Counted from the stretch's first letter, positions 24,972 through 34,600 are shown. The stretch: 64,000 nt of DNA from RGIG8700 sp964568815 (GCA_964568815.1 CAZMRY010000001.1:18629-82628); one strand, 5' to 3'. Program-made: numbers and translations. The notes: a model not told the origin generated them from the letters alone.

Positions 24972-27497
24972 ATGAAAGCAAAAGAAGCTAAAGCTCGTTT
25001 GAAAATAAACAAACTACTCGAAGAAACTGGTTGGCGTTTCTTTGACGATGAAAATGGAGCCGCAAATATTCAGGTTGAGCCGAATGTAAAAATAACAAAA
25101 ACACAAATAGATTCATTAGGTGAAGATTTTAATACAGTAAAAAACGGATTTGTAGATTTCTTGTTACTTGATGATAACGGAAAACCATTCGTAGTTCTTG
25201 AAGCTAAATCAGAAGATAAAGACCCACTTGTAGGTAAAGAACAAGCAAGAGAATATGCAAAATCGTTGTATGTTAAATATGTAATTTTATCAAATGGAAA
25301 TCAGCATTATTTTTGGAATATTACAAAAGGAAATCCTCAGATTATAACTGCTTTCCCGAGTTATGAGAGCTTAAAAGAAAGTAAGGCATTTACTGCCGAT
25401 TCATCAAAATTGTATAAAGAAGAAATCAGGAGCGACTATATAGCGGTCATTAAAAATCCTAATTATGAAGAAGCTCCCGAATATAAGAACGAAGAAACGA
25501 GACAGAAATTTATATTTGATAGCGGATTGCGTTTTTTGAGACCCTATCAGGTTAATGCTTTGAAGAAATTACAAGCTTCTGTAAAAGACGGAAATCAACG
25601 ATTCTTATTTGAAATGGCAACAGGCACAGGAAAAACACTTACATCTGCTGCGGTTATCAGATTATTTTTAAGAAGCGGTAATGCAAATAGGGTTTTGTTT
25701 CTTGTTGATAGAATCGAACTTGAAAATCAGGCAAAAAAGAATTTTCAAAACTATCTTTCCCCTGACTATCAAACAGTAATTTTTAAAGAGAATAAGGATG
25801 ATTGGCGTAAGGCTGAAATTGTTGTTTCTACTGTGCAGACGCTTGTGGCAAACAATAAATATAAAAGATTTTTCAAGCCTACTGATTTTTCTTTGATTAT
25901 AGCAGATGAAAGCCATCGCTCAATTAACGGAAACAGCAGAGCAGTATTTGAATATTTCTTAGGATATAAGTTAGGACTTACAGCTACTCCGAAGGACTAT
26001 ATAAAAAATGTAGATATTGAAAAAATGAAAAGTACAGACCCACGAGCTTGGGAAAAAAGACAGCTTCTTGACAGTTACAAAACTTTTGGATGTGAAAGCG
26101 GAGAGCCGACATTCAGATATTCGTTGCTTGACGGTGTTCGTGACGGTTATTTAATCAATCCTACAGTTGTTGATGCAAGAACTGAAATTACGACCAAACT
26201 GTTGGCAGAAGAAGGTTATGCGTTTATAACAACAGGTGATGAGCAAGACGAAGAACAGGAAGAAACATTTTTCGCAAGAGATTTTGAACGTAAATTCTTT
26301 TCTGAAACTACCAATAAGGTTTTTGTAAAAACATTTATGGATAACGCATTAAGAGACCCAATAACAGGCGAAATCGGTAAGGGTATTATTTTCTGCGTAA
26401 GTCGCAGACACGCTGCAAAAATCACACAGTTACTCAATGAATATGCAGATAAAATGTTTCCGGGCAAGTATTGTTCGGACTTTGCTATGCAGATAACATC
26501 AGATGTTATGAATGCACAGACTTATACAACTAATTTCCAAAATAACAATTTAAGCGGTACTACTGTATTTTTGGATGGTTACAAATCGTCAAAAACAAGA
26601 ATATGCGTAACAGTCGGTATGATGACAACCGGATATGATTGTGAAGATTTGCTCAATATAGGCTTGTTAAGACCAATATTTTCGCCTACCGATTTTATTC
26701 AGATAAAAGGCAGGGGTACAAGAAAAGCAACTTTTGTTTATAGAGAAAAAATCAACGGAATTATTGAAGAACGCAAAGAAGAAAAAACTACCTTTAAGCT
26801 CTTTGATTTCTTTGGTAACTGTGAATATTTTGAAGAAAAATATAACTATGATGAAGTCATAAAGCTTCCGAGAACGCATACATCAGGTAATGGGACAGAG
26901 CTTCCAACACAATCTGAAGATTATGAGAATTTTAACCCTGACCCATTGGCTTCTATGACGGAAACAGCGATTGGGATTGAAGGTATGAAGATTGACAGAA
27001 TGTTCTTCGATAAATTTGAAGAAACTGTCAAGGATGACCCGATTGCAAAGGAACAGTATGAGCAAGGCAATTATCAGGCTGTTATCAGCTATATAGATGA
27101 AAACATAATGAATAAGCCTAATGAATATTATACTTGGGACAAGCTGCGCAGAGCGATTGGAAGCGACAGACGAATCACTGCAAGAGAAATTCTTGATAAG
27201 ATATTTGGTGTTTTGCCATTCTTTAAAAGTAAGAAACAGCTTGTTGATGATGAATTTGAGTCATTTATGCTTACAAGCAAAGTTCCGCAGGAAAAATATT
27301 GGGATATAAAGCATTTCTTTGAAACATACATAACAGACAAAGATGTAAGACGGGCGATTGAGGACGGGACTTACCAGCTTTTGGGTACAGAAATCAGCAC
27401 ATATACAATGTCCGATTTGAAAAAGCTCGGTAAGGACTCAATGTTGCACATCGTAGATTATGTTAATGACAATGTGAATGTTTCAAGATTTATGTAG
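24972..27497 (+). CDS. hsdR: Type I restriction enzyme R subunit
   Basis: 841 residues; ATG at 24972 with GGAGGGGG upstream. The N-terminal nuclease domain shows VDFLLLDDNGKPFVVLEAKS (D...E-x-K). The SF2 translocase follows with EMATGTGKTLTSA (Walker A, about 216), IIADESHRS (about 312), LTATPKDY and QIKGRGTRKA (motif VI). The C-terminal helical domain has EYYTWDKLRRAIG. It cleaves foreign DNA after ATP-driven translocation, together with the next gene's product. Length is normal for the shorter HsdR subgroup. Confidence 0.93.
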   Translation: MKAKEAKARLKINKLLEETGWRFFDDENGAANIQVEPNVKITKTQIDSLGEDFNTVKNGFVDFLLLDDNGKPFVVLEAKSEDKDPLVGKEQAREYAKSLYVKYVILSNGNQHYFWNITKGNPQIITAFPSYESLKESKAFTADSSKLYKEEIRSDYIAVIKNPNYEEAPEYKNEETRQKFIFDSGLRFLRPYQVNALKKLQASVKDGNQRFLFEMATGTGKTLTSAAVIRLFLRSGNANRVLFLVDRIELENQAKKNFQNYLSPDYQTVIFKENKDDWRKAEIVVSTVQTLVANNKYKRFFKPTDFSLIIADESHRSINGNSRAVFEYFLGYKLGLTATPKDYIKNVDIEKMKSTDPRAWEKRQLLDSYKTFGCESGEPTFRYSLLDGVRDGYLINPTVVDARTEITTKLLAEEGYAFITTGDEQDEEQEETFFARDFERKFFSETTNKVFVKTFMDNALRDPITGEIGKGIIFCVSRRHAAKITQLLNEYADKMFPGKYCSDFAMQITSDVMNAQTYTTNFQNNNLSGTTVFLDGYKSSKTRICVTVGMMTTGYDCEDLLNIGLLRPIFSPTDFIQIKGRGTRKATFVYREKINGIIEERKEEKTTFKLFDFFGNCEYFEEKYNYDEVIKLPRTHTSGNGTELPTQSEDYENFNPDPLASMTETAIGIEGMKIDRMFFDKFEETVKDDPIAKEQYEQGNYQAVISYIDENIMNKPNEYYTWDKLRRAIGSDRRITAREILDKIFGVLPFFKSKKQLVDDEFESFMLTSKVPQEKYWDIKHFFETYITDKDVRRAIEDGTYQLLGTEISTYTMSDLKKLGKDSMLHIVDYVNDNVNVSRFM

Positions 27498-27506
27498 GAG
27501 GAAGCT

Positions 27507-30026
27507 ATGTTAAAGTTTGATGTAAAAAGAAAAATCAATACCTTGCGGGATATTTTGGTTGGCAAAGTACCTGACCCGAAGGCACAGGTTGAACAAATTA
27601 CCATTGCAATGATTTATAAATTTATGGATGATATGGATATTGAAGCAATGGAATTTGGTGGTGAACGTGTATTCTTTAAAGGCGAATACGAAAAATATGC
27701 GTGGTCAAATCTTATGAGTCCTGAAAATAGCGGACAGAAAAGAGCAATGATTTATGCTGAGGGTATTGAAAAAATGGTAATGAATCAGAATATACCCCAG
27801 CTATTCAGAGATATATTCAGAGGTGCATATATACCATACAGAGACCCCGAAACTCTTAATATGTTTTTAAAAGAAATCAGCGATTTTTCTTATGATAACA
27901 GCGAGGATTTGGGGAATGCCTTTGAGTATTTGCTTTTAATAATGGGTAGTCAGGGCGATGCAGGGCAGTTCAGAACACCGAGACACATTATTGATATGAT
28001 GGTTGAAATTGTTGACCCGAAGAAAAATGATACAATTCTTGATCCGGCGTGCGGAACAGCAGGATTTTTGATAAGTGCTTATAAGCATATCAAAAATACA
28101 AATGTGGACGAGAACGGAAATTCAACCCTGACACCTGATGACAGAAGACGATTAACCGATAATTTTGCAGGATATGATATTTCTCCCGATATGGTTAGAT
28201 TATCAAGAGTTAATATGTATTTACACAATTTTACTAAACCTAACATAAGTGAATACGATACTCTTACAAGCGAGGAAAAATGGGATGATAATTATGATGT
28301 GATTCTTGCAAATCCTCCGTTTATGACACCAAAAGGCGGTATTATGCCTCATAGACGATATATCACAGAAGCAAAACGCTCAGAAGTGTTATTTGTAGAT
28401 TATATTGTTCAGCATTTGAATACAAACGGAAAGGCTGCCATTATTGTTCCTGAAGGTATAGTTTTTCAGTCACAGTCTGCATATAAAAAGATTCGCCAAA
28501 TACTTGTAGATGATGATTTTCTTTATGGTGTTATTTCCTTGCCTGCCGGAGTTTTTAACCCTTATAGTGGTGTAAAAACAAGCATTTTGTTAATTGACAA
28601 AACACTAGCAAAGCAGAAAGATGATATTCTTTTTATTAAAATGAATAATGATGGATTTGATTTAGGGGCACAACGCAGAGAAATAAAGAAAAATGATATT
28701 CCTGACATTGTTAATATCGTTAAGGCATATCAAGAGAGTGAAGATGTCAGCGACAATCCGATTGTTACTTTGGCTGATAAGAAAAGGATTTGCGAGCAGG
28801 ATTATATCCTTGTTGGAGAACGATATAAACAAGATAGAATGATTGATAGCAAGTGGGAAATGGTCAAATTAGGCGACTTGTGTGATTTGCAAAATGGTTA
28901 TGCATTTAAATCTTCTGATTATATTGATTGCTCAAACACTTTAAATTTTAGAATGAGTAATATTAGACCGGATGGAAACGTGGATTTAGAATATGCAAAA
29001 AAACATCTTCCAAATGAGTATGCTGAAAAATTTCCAGAATATATCTTGTCATCAGGGGATGTTGTAATAGCGATGACCGATATGGCTAATGACCCCCAAA
29101 TATTAGGAGTTCCAACTATTATCCCAGAACATTATGGTACATTACTTTTGAATCAGCGTGTAGGTAAATTCATAAATATCAATTGTGAAAAGTTGTATGT
29201 GCCATTTTTAAAACATGTACTTAATTGTGATACGGTGAAAAATTATTATAAATCACTCAGTGGCGGAGGATTGCAAATTAATTTAAGCAAAAAAGACTTA
29301 TTACAACTACAAATTCCTGTTCCTCCACTATCAATTCAGAGAGAAATTGTTGATGAAATAGAAAGTTATCAAAAAATTATTGACGGTGCAAGGCAAATTG
29401 TGAATAATTATAAGCCAACTATCAAGATTAACCCTGAATGGGAAAATGTTGAAATTGGAAGTATGTATGATATTAGTTATGGTGTTACCATTTCTATTCC
29501 GCAAAATGAAGATGAAAACGGAATCAAAATTATATCTACTGCTGAGGTTGGTTTAGATGGACAGCTTGATTTGTCAAATATAAGAAAAGTACATTACGAT
29601 AAAAAGTATGAAAAATTTGTTTTAGAGCCTGATACATTGCTATTTAATTGGAGAAATGCTCCAAAACACGTTGGTAAAACAGCTTGGTTTTTACAGGAGG
29701 ACGATAAATATATAAGTGCCTCATTCTTGTTATCGTTGAAAAATAAAAATCCTAAATGTTACGATAATGGGTTTGTGTGGTGTGCTTTAAACAACCTTCG
29801 TGAAACCGGTTATTTTATGAGAAATGCAAGACAGGCTGTAAATCAAACGAATTTCAACGGGGACCAGCTTTCAAAAACAAAAATAGCTATACCAAATATA
29901 GAGGAACAACAGCATATTATGAAAGGCATATATGAGGAAATGGTTATTGTTGAAAAAAATAAGAGGTTGATTGAAATTTTTGAACAAAAAATAAAGGATA
30001 AAATTTCAGAAGTTTGGGGTGATTAA
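27507..30026 (+). CDS. Fused type I methyltransferase-specificity subunit (HsdM-HsdS)
   Basis: 839 residues, 9 bp after hsdR. Residues 1 to about 440 are HsdM: a helical N-terminal domain, SAM motif DPACGTAGFLISAY (from about 179) and catalytic NPPF (269-272). From about 450 on it is HsdS, with two target-recognition domains starting at KWEMVKLGDLCDLQNGYAF and PEWENVEIGSMYDISYGV. Each ends in a conserved helix (PLSIQREIVDEIESYQKI and NIEEQQHIMKGIYEEM). M and S are usually separate genes, so this one-chain form is a variant. It sets the sequence specificity of both methylation and cleavage. Confidence 0.92.
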   Translation: MLKFDVKRKINTLRDILVGKVPDPKAQVEQITIAMIYKFMDDMDIEAMEFGGERVFFKGEYEKYAWSNLMSPENSGQKRAMIYAEGIEKMVMNQNIPQLFRDIFRGAYIPYRDPETLNMFLKEISDFSYDNSEDLGNAFEYLLLIMGSQGDAGQFRTPRHIIDMMVEIVDPKKNDTILDPACGTAGFLISAYKHIKNTNVDENGNSTLTPDDRRRLTDNFAGYDISPDMVRLSRVNMYLHNFTKPNISEYDTLTSEEKWDDNYDVILANPPFMTPKGGIMPHRRYITEAKRSEVLFVDYIVQHLNTNGKAAIIVPEGIVFQSQSAYKKIRQILVDDDFLYGVISLPAGVFNPYSGVKTSILLIDKTLAKQKDDILFIKMNNDGFDLGAQRREIKKNDIPDIVNIVKAYQESEDVSDNPIVTLADKKRICEQDYILVGERYKQDRMIDSKWEMVKLGDLCDLQNGYAFKSSDYIDCSNTLNFRMSNIRPDGNVDLEYAKKHLPNEYAEKFPEYILSSGDVVIAMTDMANDPQILGVPTIIPEHYGTLLLNQRVGKFININCEKLYVPFLKHVLNCDTVKNYYKSLSGGGLQINLSKKDLLQLQIPVPPLSIQREIVDEIESYQKIIDGARQIVNNYKPTIKINPEWENVEIGSMYDISYGVTISIPQNEDENGIKIISTAEVGLDGQLDLSNIRKVHYDKKYEKFVLEPDTLLFNWRNAPKHVGKTAWFLQEDDKYISASFLLSLKNKNPKCYDNGFVWCALNNLRETGYFMRNARQAVNQTNFNGDQLSKTKIAIPNIEEQQHIMKGIYEEMVIVEKNKRLIEIFEQKIKDKISEVWGD

Positions 30027-30027
30027 T

Positions 30028-31215
30028 TTGGGAGCTGATGAGATCCGCAAAAATCTTGGCGAAGCATTATCTATATTTGCAAAAACAGTAGAAAATGTAA
30101 CAAATTCAATGGATGTAGAAGCAACAGTAGCGTACAGAGATTTTGTAGATGATTTGATGTCATATTTTCCAATGACCAAAGTAAATACTCAAGCAGGTAC
30201 TTATGACCAATACCTACAAGATTTAAGAAAAACTGTTGTCGATAATTATGATAAAAATAATTATCAGGTAGCATATTTTTATGCCCACTTGATTTTTATG
30301 AGTTATATTTATTACTCGGTTGAATTAGCTTATAGATTTTTGCCGCAAAAGACAAAAGACCAATACGATATGATAAATGCTTATAGTGGAAATAATAAAC
30401 CTAATATCGCAGACACTCCCAATGTTTATTCGTTCAGTAAAATACCCGAAAAAGAAATTTTTAAAGTGTTTTATGCTATTGGCATGGATGTGCAATACAT
30501 TCAACAGCTTTCATCGTATGTTAAGGAACGTGATGACTATGCACATGCTACGGGAAAAGGAAATATAGATGATGATGCTTTTAAAACTAACATTAAAACT
30601 GTAAAAAGAAATATGGGTACAGTTCATAAATTGTTTCAACCATACATCAAAGATAAATATATTGCTTTTTTAATAGATAAGTGTGAATTGTCTCACGAAA
30701 CAGTTGAAATGGCAATTTCTGATTATATTGTTGATGAAAATTTTTCATATCAGGATATTGATTACCTATGTAATTTAGGAATTAGCAATATAAGAAACGA
30801 AAACGATATATTTAAAAGTAAATATAGTTTGGTAAGAAAAGTTCATTGTGCTTTTATTGAACATTGCATAGAAACTTATGGTATTTCCGAGCCAACCAAT
30901 TTAGGTAATCTAAGAAACGATACATATTTATATTTTAAATACAAAGACAATGCAGAGAAATACATTGAAAGAGAACTCGGAATAAATGGCTACGAATGTG
31001 TTAAAAACGGCGGAGAGTTCCCATTGTATGAGTGTCCTGAATGTGGCGAGGAGCAGTTGGCTCACAATGTAGAAAACGGCAAATTCCATTGTTTTCATTG
31101 TGATGAGGATTACACTTCTGAAACATTGACATTTTGTTCTCGTTGCGGAGCATTGACAGGAAAAAATGAAATGGATATATGTAAAAACTGTATTGAGGAT
31201 ATGGTGGAAGAATAA
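30028..31215 (+). CDS. HEPN-like protein with C-terminal zinc ribbons, linked to type I RM
   Basis: About 395 residues. The start is TTG at 30028 (GGGGTG 6 bp upstream) or the GTG at 30019; either way it touches the hsdMS stop. I know no named family. Residues 150-200 contain VKERDDYAHATGKG, whose R168-x4-H173 fits the catalytic motif of HEPN ribonucleases, in a helical setting. The tail has three CX2C-type pairs: YECPECGEE, FHCFHCDED and TFCSRCGALTG, plus ICKNC. PrrC-type HEPN RNases accompany other type I systems as back-up toxins, so a similar role is a reasonable guess. Confidence 0.6.
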   Translation: MGADEIRKNLGEALSIFAKTVENVTNSMDVEATVAYRDFVDDLMSYFPMTKVNTQAGTYDQYLQDLRKTVVDNYDKNNYQVAYFYAHLIFMSYIYYSVELAYRFLPQKTKDQYDMINAYSGNNKPNIADTPNVYSFSKIPEKEIFKVFYAIGMDVQYIQQLSSYVKERDDYAHATGKGNIDDDAFKTNIKTVKRNMGTVHKLFQPYIKDKYIAFLIDKCELSHETVEMAISDYIVDENFSYQDIDYLCNLGISNIRNENDIFKSKYSLVRKVHCAFIEHCIETYGISEPTNLGNLRNDTYLYFKYKDNAEKYIERELGINGYECVKNGGEFPLYECPECGEEQLAHNVENGKFHCFHCDEDYTSETLTFCSRCGALTGKNEMDICKNCIEDMVEE

Positions 31216-31216
31216 C

Positions 31217-31255
31217 AAAAAATCTGCATCTCTATTAAAGAAATGCAGATTTTTT
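31217..31255. terminator. Bidirectional terminator
   Basis: AAAAAATCTGCAT (31217-31229) pairs perfectly with ATGCAGATTTTTT (31243-31255). It serves both the hsd operon and the convergent HTH/DUF3990 pair. Confidence 0.85.
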
Positions 31256-31901
31256 ATTTCAAAGGATTTTCAAGTATATCTTCAATATTACAACCGAGAA
31301 TACGGGAGAGTTTATAAAGGGTTTGAGCTTGTGCTTTGTCAATATCGTTGACTTTTTGTTCATACATTTGGATTGAACGGAGCTTAACGCCTGACATTTC
31401 TGCAAGCTCGGACTGAGATATTCCTCTGCTTTCACGGATGCGTTTTAGCTTTGTTTCAAGCTCGGCTTTGTTATAAAAGCTCTCCATACTGTCTATAAAT
31501 TGAGTTATATCCATTTCGTGATAAACCGAGTACATAGAAATAATTTCAGATAGCGGAATACGTTCAAAAATATCTTTGAAGCGATGTCCCGATGCCCACT
31601 GATATTCAGCGAGTGCCCAGCCTGCCCAATACTCGGGCGAGGCTCCTTCGCTATTTGTTGCAGGGGGTATTTTTTTATCCTTATACGCTTTTTTTATTAT
31701 TTCACGTGCAAGCTCAACACCCGACATTCCTGAAATTACAGCCGGATTTCCACTTTCAAATTTTTGTGCATATCCCGTTGTAACAAAGAGCGAAGCAATC
31801 CAATTTGCTTTAAACCCGCAGTCGTTTATGGCATAGTCAAGCATATCTGCAAGACATTCCTTTGCATCATTCAAATATAATCCGCTGTATGCGTGAGTCA
31901 T
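31254..31901 (-). CDS. HTH protein, putative antitoxin partner of DUF3990 protein
   Basis: 215 residues. The C-terminal 65 residues are an XRE helix-turn-helix (RIRESRGISQSELAEMSGVK, then IQMYEQKVNDIDKAQ). The N-terminal 140 residues (YAINDCGFKANWIASLFVTT, WAGWALAEYQWASGHRF) belong to a conserved family I cannot name. The gene overlaps the DUF3990 gene by 35 bp. That close pairing of an HTH protein with a DUF3990 protein is typical of toxin-antitoxin modules. It probably represses the pair's promoter. Confidence 0.75.
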   Translation of the reverse strand: MTHAYSGLYLNDAKECLADMLDYAINDCGFKANWIASLFVTTGYAQKFESGNPAVISGMSGVELAREIIKKAYKDKKIPPATNSEGASPEYWAGWALAEYQWASGHRFKDIFERIPLSEIISMYSVYHEMDITQFIDSMESFYNKAELETKLKRIRESRGISQSELAEMSGVKLRSIQMYEQKVNDIDKAQAQTLYKLSRILGCNIEDILENPLK

Positions 31902-32565
31902 CGTTTTTCAGCTCCTCTCTCAGAATATCCATTACAAAAATGTCATCTCGGTAGGATTTACTCTTTTTTATTTCCTGACGGTATGTTTTTCTTGCTGTTG
32001 TATCTCTGTCAAGAAATTTTGGATAATAGATGCTTTTGTCAACTGGTGATGCATCTATAAATTTAATTTGTTCAAATGCTTTTTGTGATACCAAAACAGT
32101 CTGTTCTCCGAGCTTACCGAGCTTTAATGCCTGATTTAAGCTGCGAAGCGGAAGTCCGTTTGACACAAAGCTTTCTGCATATCGAAAATATGAATCATCA
32201 GCACGATAGCCGACAATCACATCATAGCTTGATGTATCAATAGAATAATGCTCTATGATATATTCTCTTGCATCAACGGCTATTTCAGAACTCAGCTTGA
32301 ATGTGCGATATTTAAGGAGTATGGCAATCCAATTCAAAACAGTATGATTTCCGTCCATTAAATTTAAGGTTTTAAGTCCGTCAGTATTTAATGTATAACG
32401 GTTTATAAATCCGTCTGTGTTCTGCTTGCAAGCCCATTCCTTTGCCATTTCCTCTGAGCGTGTGCAGTAAAAGCCTTTTCCGTAATCATTATGCTCATTT
32501 CCTATATTTATATCTGGTATCTCTATAATGTGGTCTGTTCCGTGAAGTAAAGTTATTGTATTCAT
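31867..32565 (-). CDS. DUF3990 family protein, putative ADP-ribosyltransferase-fold toxin
   Basis: 232 residues; ATG at 32565 with AGGAGG upstream. The N-terminus LLHGTDHIIEIPDINIG followed by YGKGFYCT (conserved H-G-T and G-x-G-F-Y) and the segment VIVGYRADDSYF match DUF3990, whose fold is thought to be related to ADP-ribosyltransferases. The paired HTH gene overlaps its 3' end. It is part of the accessory cargo of the cotJC-intervening element, where it may stabilise the element. Enzymatic activity is inference. Confidence 0.75.
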   Translation of the reverse strand: MNTITLLHGTDHIIEIPDINIGNEHNDYGKGFYCTRSEEMAKEWACKQNTDGFINRYTLNTDGLKTLNLMDGNHTVLNWIAILLKYRTFKLSSEIAVDAREYIIEHYSIDTSSYDVIVGYRADDSYFRYAESFVSNGLPLRSLNQALKLGKLGEQTVLVSQKAFEQIKFIDASPVDKSIYYPKFLDRDTTARKTYRQEIKKSKSYRDDIFVMDILREELKNDDSRIQRIIFE

Positions 32566-32578
32566 ATATACCTCCTAT

Positions 32579-32629
32579 ATCATTACAATGTTACAATGTT
32601 ATTATATCATCACAATGATAGTTTGTCAA
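32579..32629 (-). promoter_or_regulatory. Promoter and repeat operator of the DUF3990/HTH pair
   Basis: Reverse strand -35 TTGACA (32629-32624), a 17-bp spacer and -10 TATAAT (32606-32601). Three copies of ACAATG (ATTACAATG, TTACAATG, TCACAATG) overlap and follow the -10, suggesting operator half-sites for autoregulation. Confidence 0.7.
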
Positions 32630-32745
32630 TCCTTTTAATAAAATTTTTATGTCAGGTCAGATTTTGGTATGCAATGTGCTTTAATAGAAGTAGCATAGTA
32701 CAAGCGATGATTTGCATAAAATGTCAGGAGGGGCGGTGTTGTTTG

Positions 32746-32919
32746 ATGAGTAAAGAACTTGTTGTAACTTGCAGTGAAAATAATCTCGATGAAAACAAAG
32801 AGTTTATTCTTAATATTCAAAAAGCAATGCTTGCTACTCTTTTTGAGGGTGGAAAAATTGATATGGGGCAATATGAAGATGCTATAAGATTACTCGGAAA
32901 AAATTTTTCTAAACAATAA
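32746..32919 (+). CDS. Small conserved hypothetical protein upstream of recombinase
   Basis: 57 residues (MSKELVVTCSENNLDENKEF, then helical LNIQKAMLATLFEGGKIDMG). AGGAGGGG lies 13 bp before the ATG, and an in-frame TTG at 32743 is closer. A longer reading upstream has no ribosome site. It ends 55 bp before the recombinase gene and is probably co-transcribed. Short helical proteins often precede serine recombinases in Clostridial elements. A role as recombination directionality factor is possible but unproven. Confidence 0.6.
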   Translation: MSKELVVTCSENNLDENKEFILNIQKAMLATLFEGGKIDMGQYEDAIRLLGKNFSKQ

Positions 32920-32974
32920 TTTTTTGCAAGTCTTTATATTATGCGATAAAATTTAGAGGAAAGGAGATGATGAA

Positions 32975-34600
32975 ATGATTTATGTAGCGGCATATTGCAG
33001 AGTTTCAACGGACAAGGACGACCAAGCCAACAGCTTTGAAAGTCAAAAATCGTATTTTGAGGAGTACATAAAACGAAATCCCGATTGGGAGTTATACGAA
33101 ATTTACGCAGATGAGGGCTTGTCAGGCACAAACACCAAAAAGCGTGCTGCCTTTAATAAAATGATTGCAGACGCACATTTGGGTAAATTCAACCTAATAC
33201 TTACAAAGGAAGTAAGCAGATTTGCAAGAAATACAGTTGATACTTTGCAATACACAAGGGAGCTGAAAGCACTTAATATCAGTGTTTATTTTGCACTTGA
33301 TAATATTGATACCCTTGCACCTGACGGAGAACTTAGACTAACCATCATGGCATCACTTGCTCAGGAAGAAAGCCGAAAGACCTCTGAGCGTGTAAAATGG
33401 GGACAAAAAAGACAAATGGAAAAAGGTGTGGTATTCGGTCGTGATATGCTCGGATATGATGTGAGAAACGGCGTTTTGCATATCAACGAAAACGGTGCGG
33501 AAATTGTAAGGCTTATTTACCACAAATTTGTATATGAGAAAAAAGGCACATACACTATTGCAAGAGAATTGAGAGAAGCGGGTTATAAAACCATAACAGG
33601 CAATGCAATATGGTCAAATACTGTTATTTTGAAAGTGTTGCGTAATGAAAAGTATTGCGGTGATTTAACACAAAAGAAAACCTATACACCCGATTATCTT
33701 TCGCATAAAAAGAAATATAATCACGGAGAAGAAGAATTTGTAACTTTGACAGACCATCACGAGCCTATCGTTTCAAGAGAGACTTGGGATATGGCACAGC
33801 TTGAGCTTGACAGACGTTCTCCTGATGATTCAATCAAGTTAAGGCACAGTAACCGTTACCCATTGTCGGGCAAAATCCAATGCGGAGTATGCGGAAACCG
33901 ATTTGTTTCAAGAACTAAAAAAAGAAAAGACGGAAGCAGATACAAAGCGTGGAGATGCTGTGAAGCAACACAGCACGGATTGCCCAAGATTGACAAAGCC
34001 GAAAATCATATCGGTTGCTCGGTTAATTCACAAATTCGTGATGAATATTTTATGCTTGTCATTCAAAAGGTTATAGAAAGCCTGAATGTAAATAAAAAAG
34101 CAGTTTTGGACGGTGTTTTAAGTGTATTAAAAACTGTATTTTCCACGAGTAAAAATTCTCCTGAAGATACAGACGGTATAAAAAAGAAAATAGAAAATCT
34201 TACATCAAAAACTAAGCGTCTTTTGGATTTGTATTTGAGTGAGGATATAACAAAAGAAGAATATCGCACAAAAAAAGAAAACTGCGAAAATGAAATTTCG
34301 CAGTTAAATGAAAAAATGAAAGCTATCCAAAAAGAAACACATTATATGTATGACAGTAATAATGCAATAACTGAAATCAGGGAATATCTTTCAGATATAC
34401 TTTATGCAAAAAAACAGGACGAAATATTTTATAAAAACATAATTGACAAGATTGTAGTTTTTGACAGAGAGCATTTAGATGTTTATTTAAATTTGCTCCC
34501 GCACAGATGGAAAACGGTGTTAAATTCAGCGTTGAGAGCTGATGACCTGTGTGGGAGCAATAAGCCCACGATTTACCTATATCGGTTAAGACTCCCTTAG
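32975..34600 (+). CDS. Large serine recombinase of the cotJC-intervening element
   Basis: 541 residues as integrated. The N-terminal resolvase domain carries catalytic Ser11 in AYCRVSTDKDDQ and TKEVSRFARN. The recombinase domain follows (FGRDMLGYDVRNG). A zinc ribbon has CGVCGNRFV, WRCCE and HIGCSVN. A coiled coil lies at about 390-455 and a C-terminal tail follows. The last six residues (YRLRLP) and the stop are encoded by cotJC DNA beyond the attachment core at 34574-34584. In the circular form the tail would instead be the 53 residues encoded at 24267-24428. It would integrate and excise the 10.3-kb element. Confidence 0.95.
   Translation: MIYVAAYCRVSTDKDDQANSFESQKSYFEEYIKRNPDWELYEIYADEGLSGTNTKKRAAFNKMIADAHLGKFNLILTKEVSRFARNTVDTLQYTRELKALNISVYFALDNIDTLAPDGELRLTIMASLAQEESRKTSERVKWGQKRQMEKGVVFGRDMLGYDVRNGVLHINENGAEIVRLIYHKFVYEKKGTYTIARELREAGYKTITGNAIWSNTVILKVLRNEKYCGDLTQKKTYTPDYLSHKKKYNHGEEEFVTLTDHHEPIVSRETWDMAQLELDRRSPDDSIKLRHSNRYPLSGKIQCGVCGNRFVSRTKKRKDGSRYKAWRCCEATQHGLPKIDKAENHIGCSVNSQIRDEYFMLVIQKVIESLNVNKKAVLDGVLSVLKTVFSTSKNSPEDTDGIKKKIENLTSKTKRLLDLYLSEDITKEEYRTKKENCENEISQLNEKMKAIQKETHYMYDSNNAITEIREYLSDILYAKKQDEIFYKNIIDKIVVFDREHLDVYLNLLPHRWKTVLNSALRADDLCGSNKPTIYLYRLRLP
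34574..34584. repeat. Right attachment core of the cotJC-intervening element
   Basis: TACCTATATCG, the partner of 24261-24271 with one mismatch. It lies inside both the recombinase reading frame (plus strand) and cotJC (minus strand). Confidence 0.85.
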
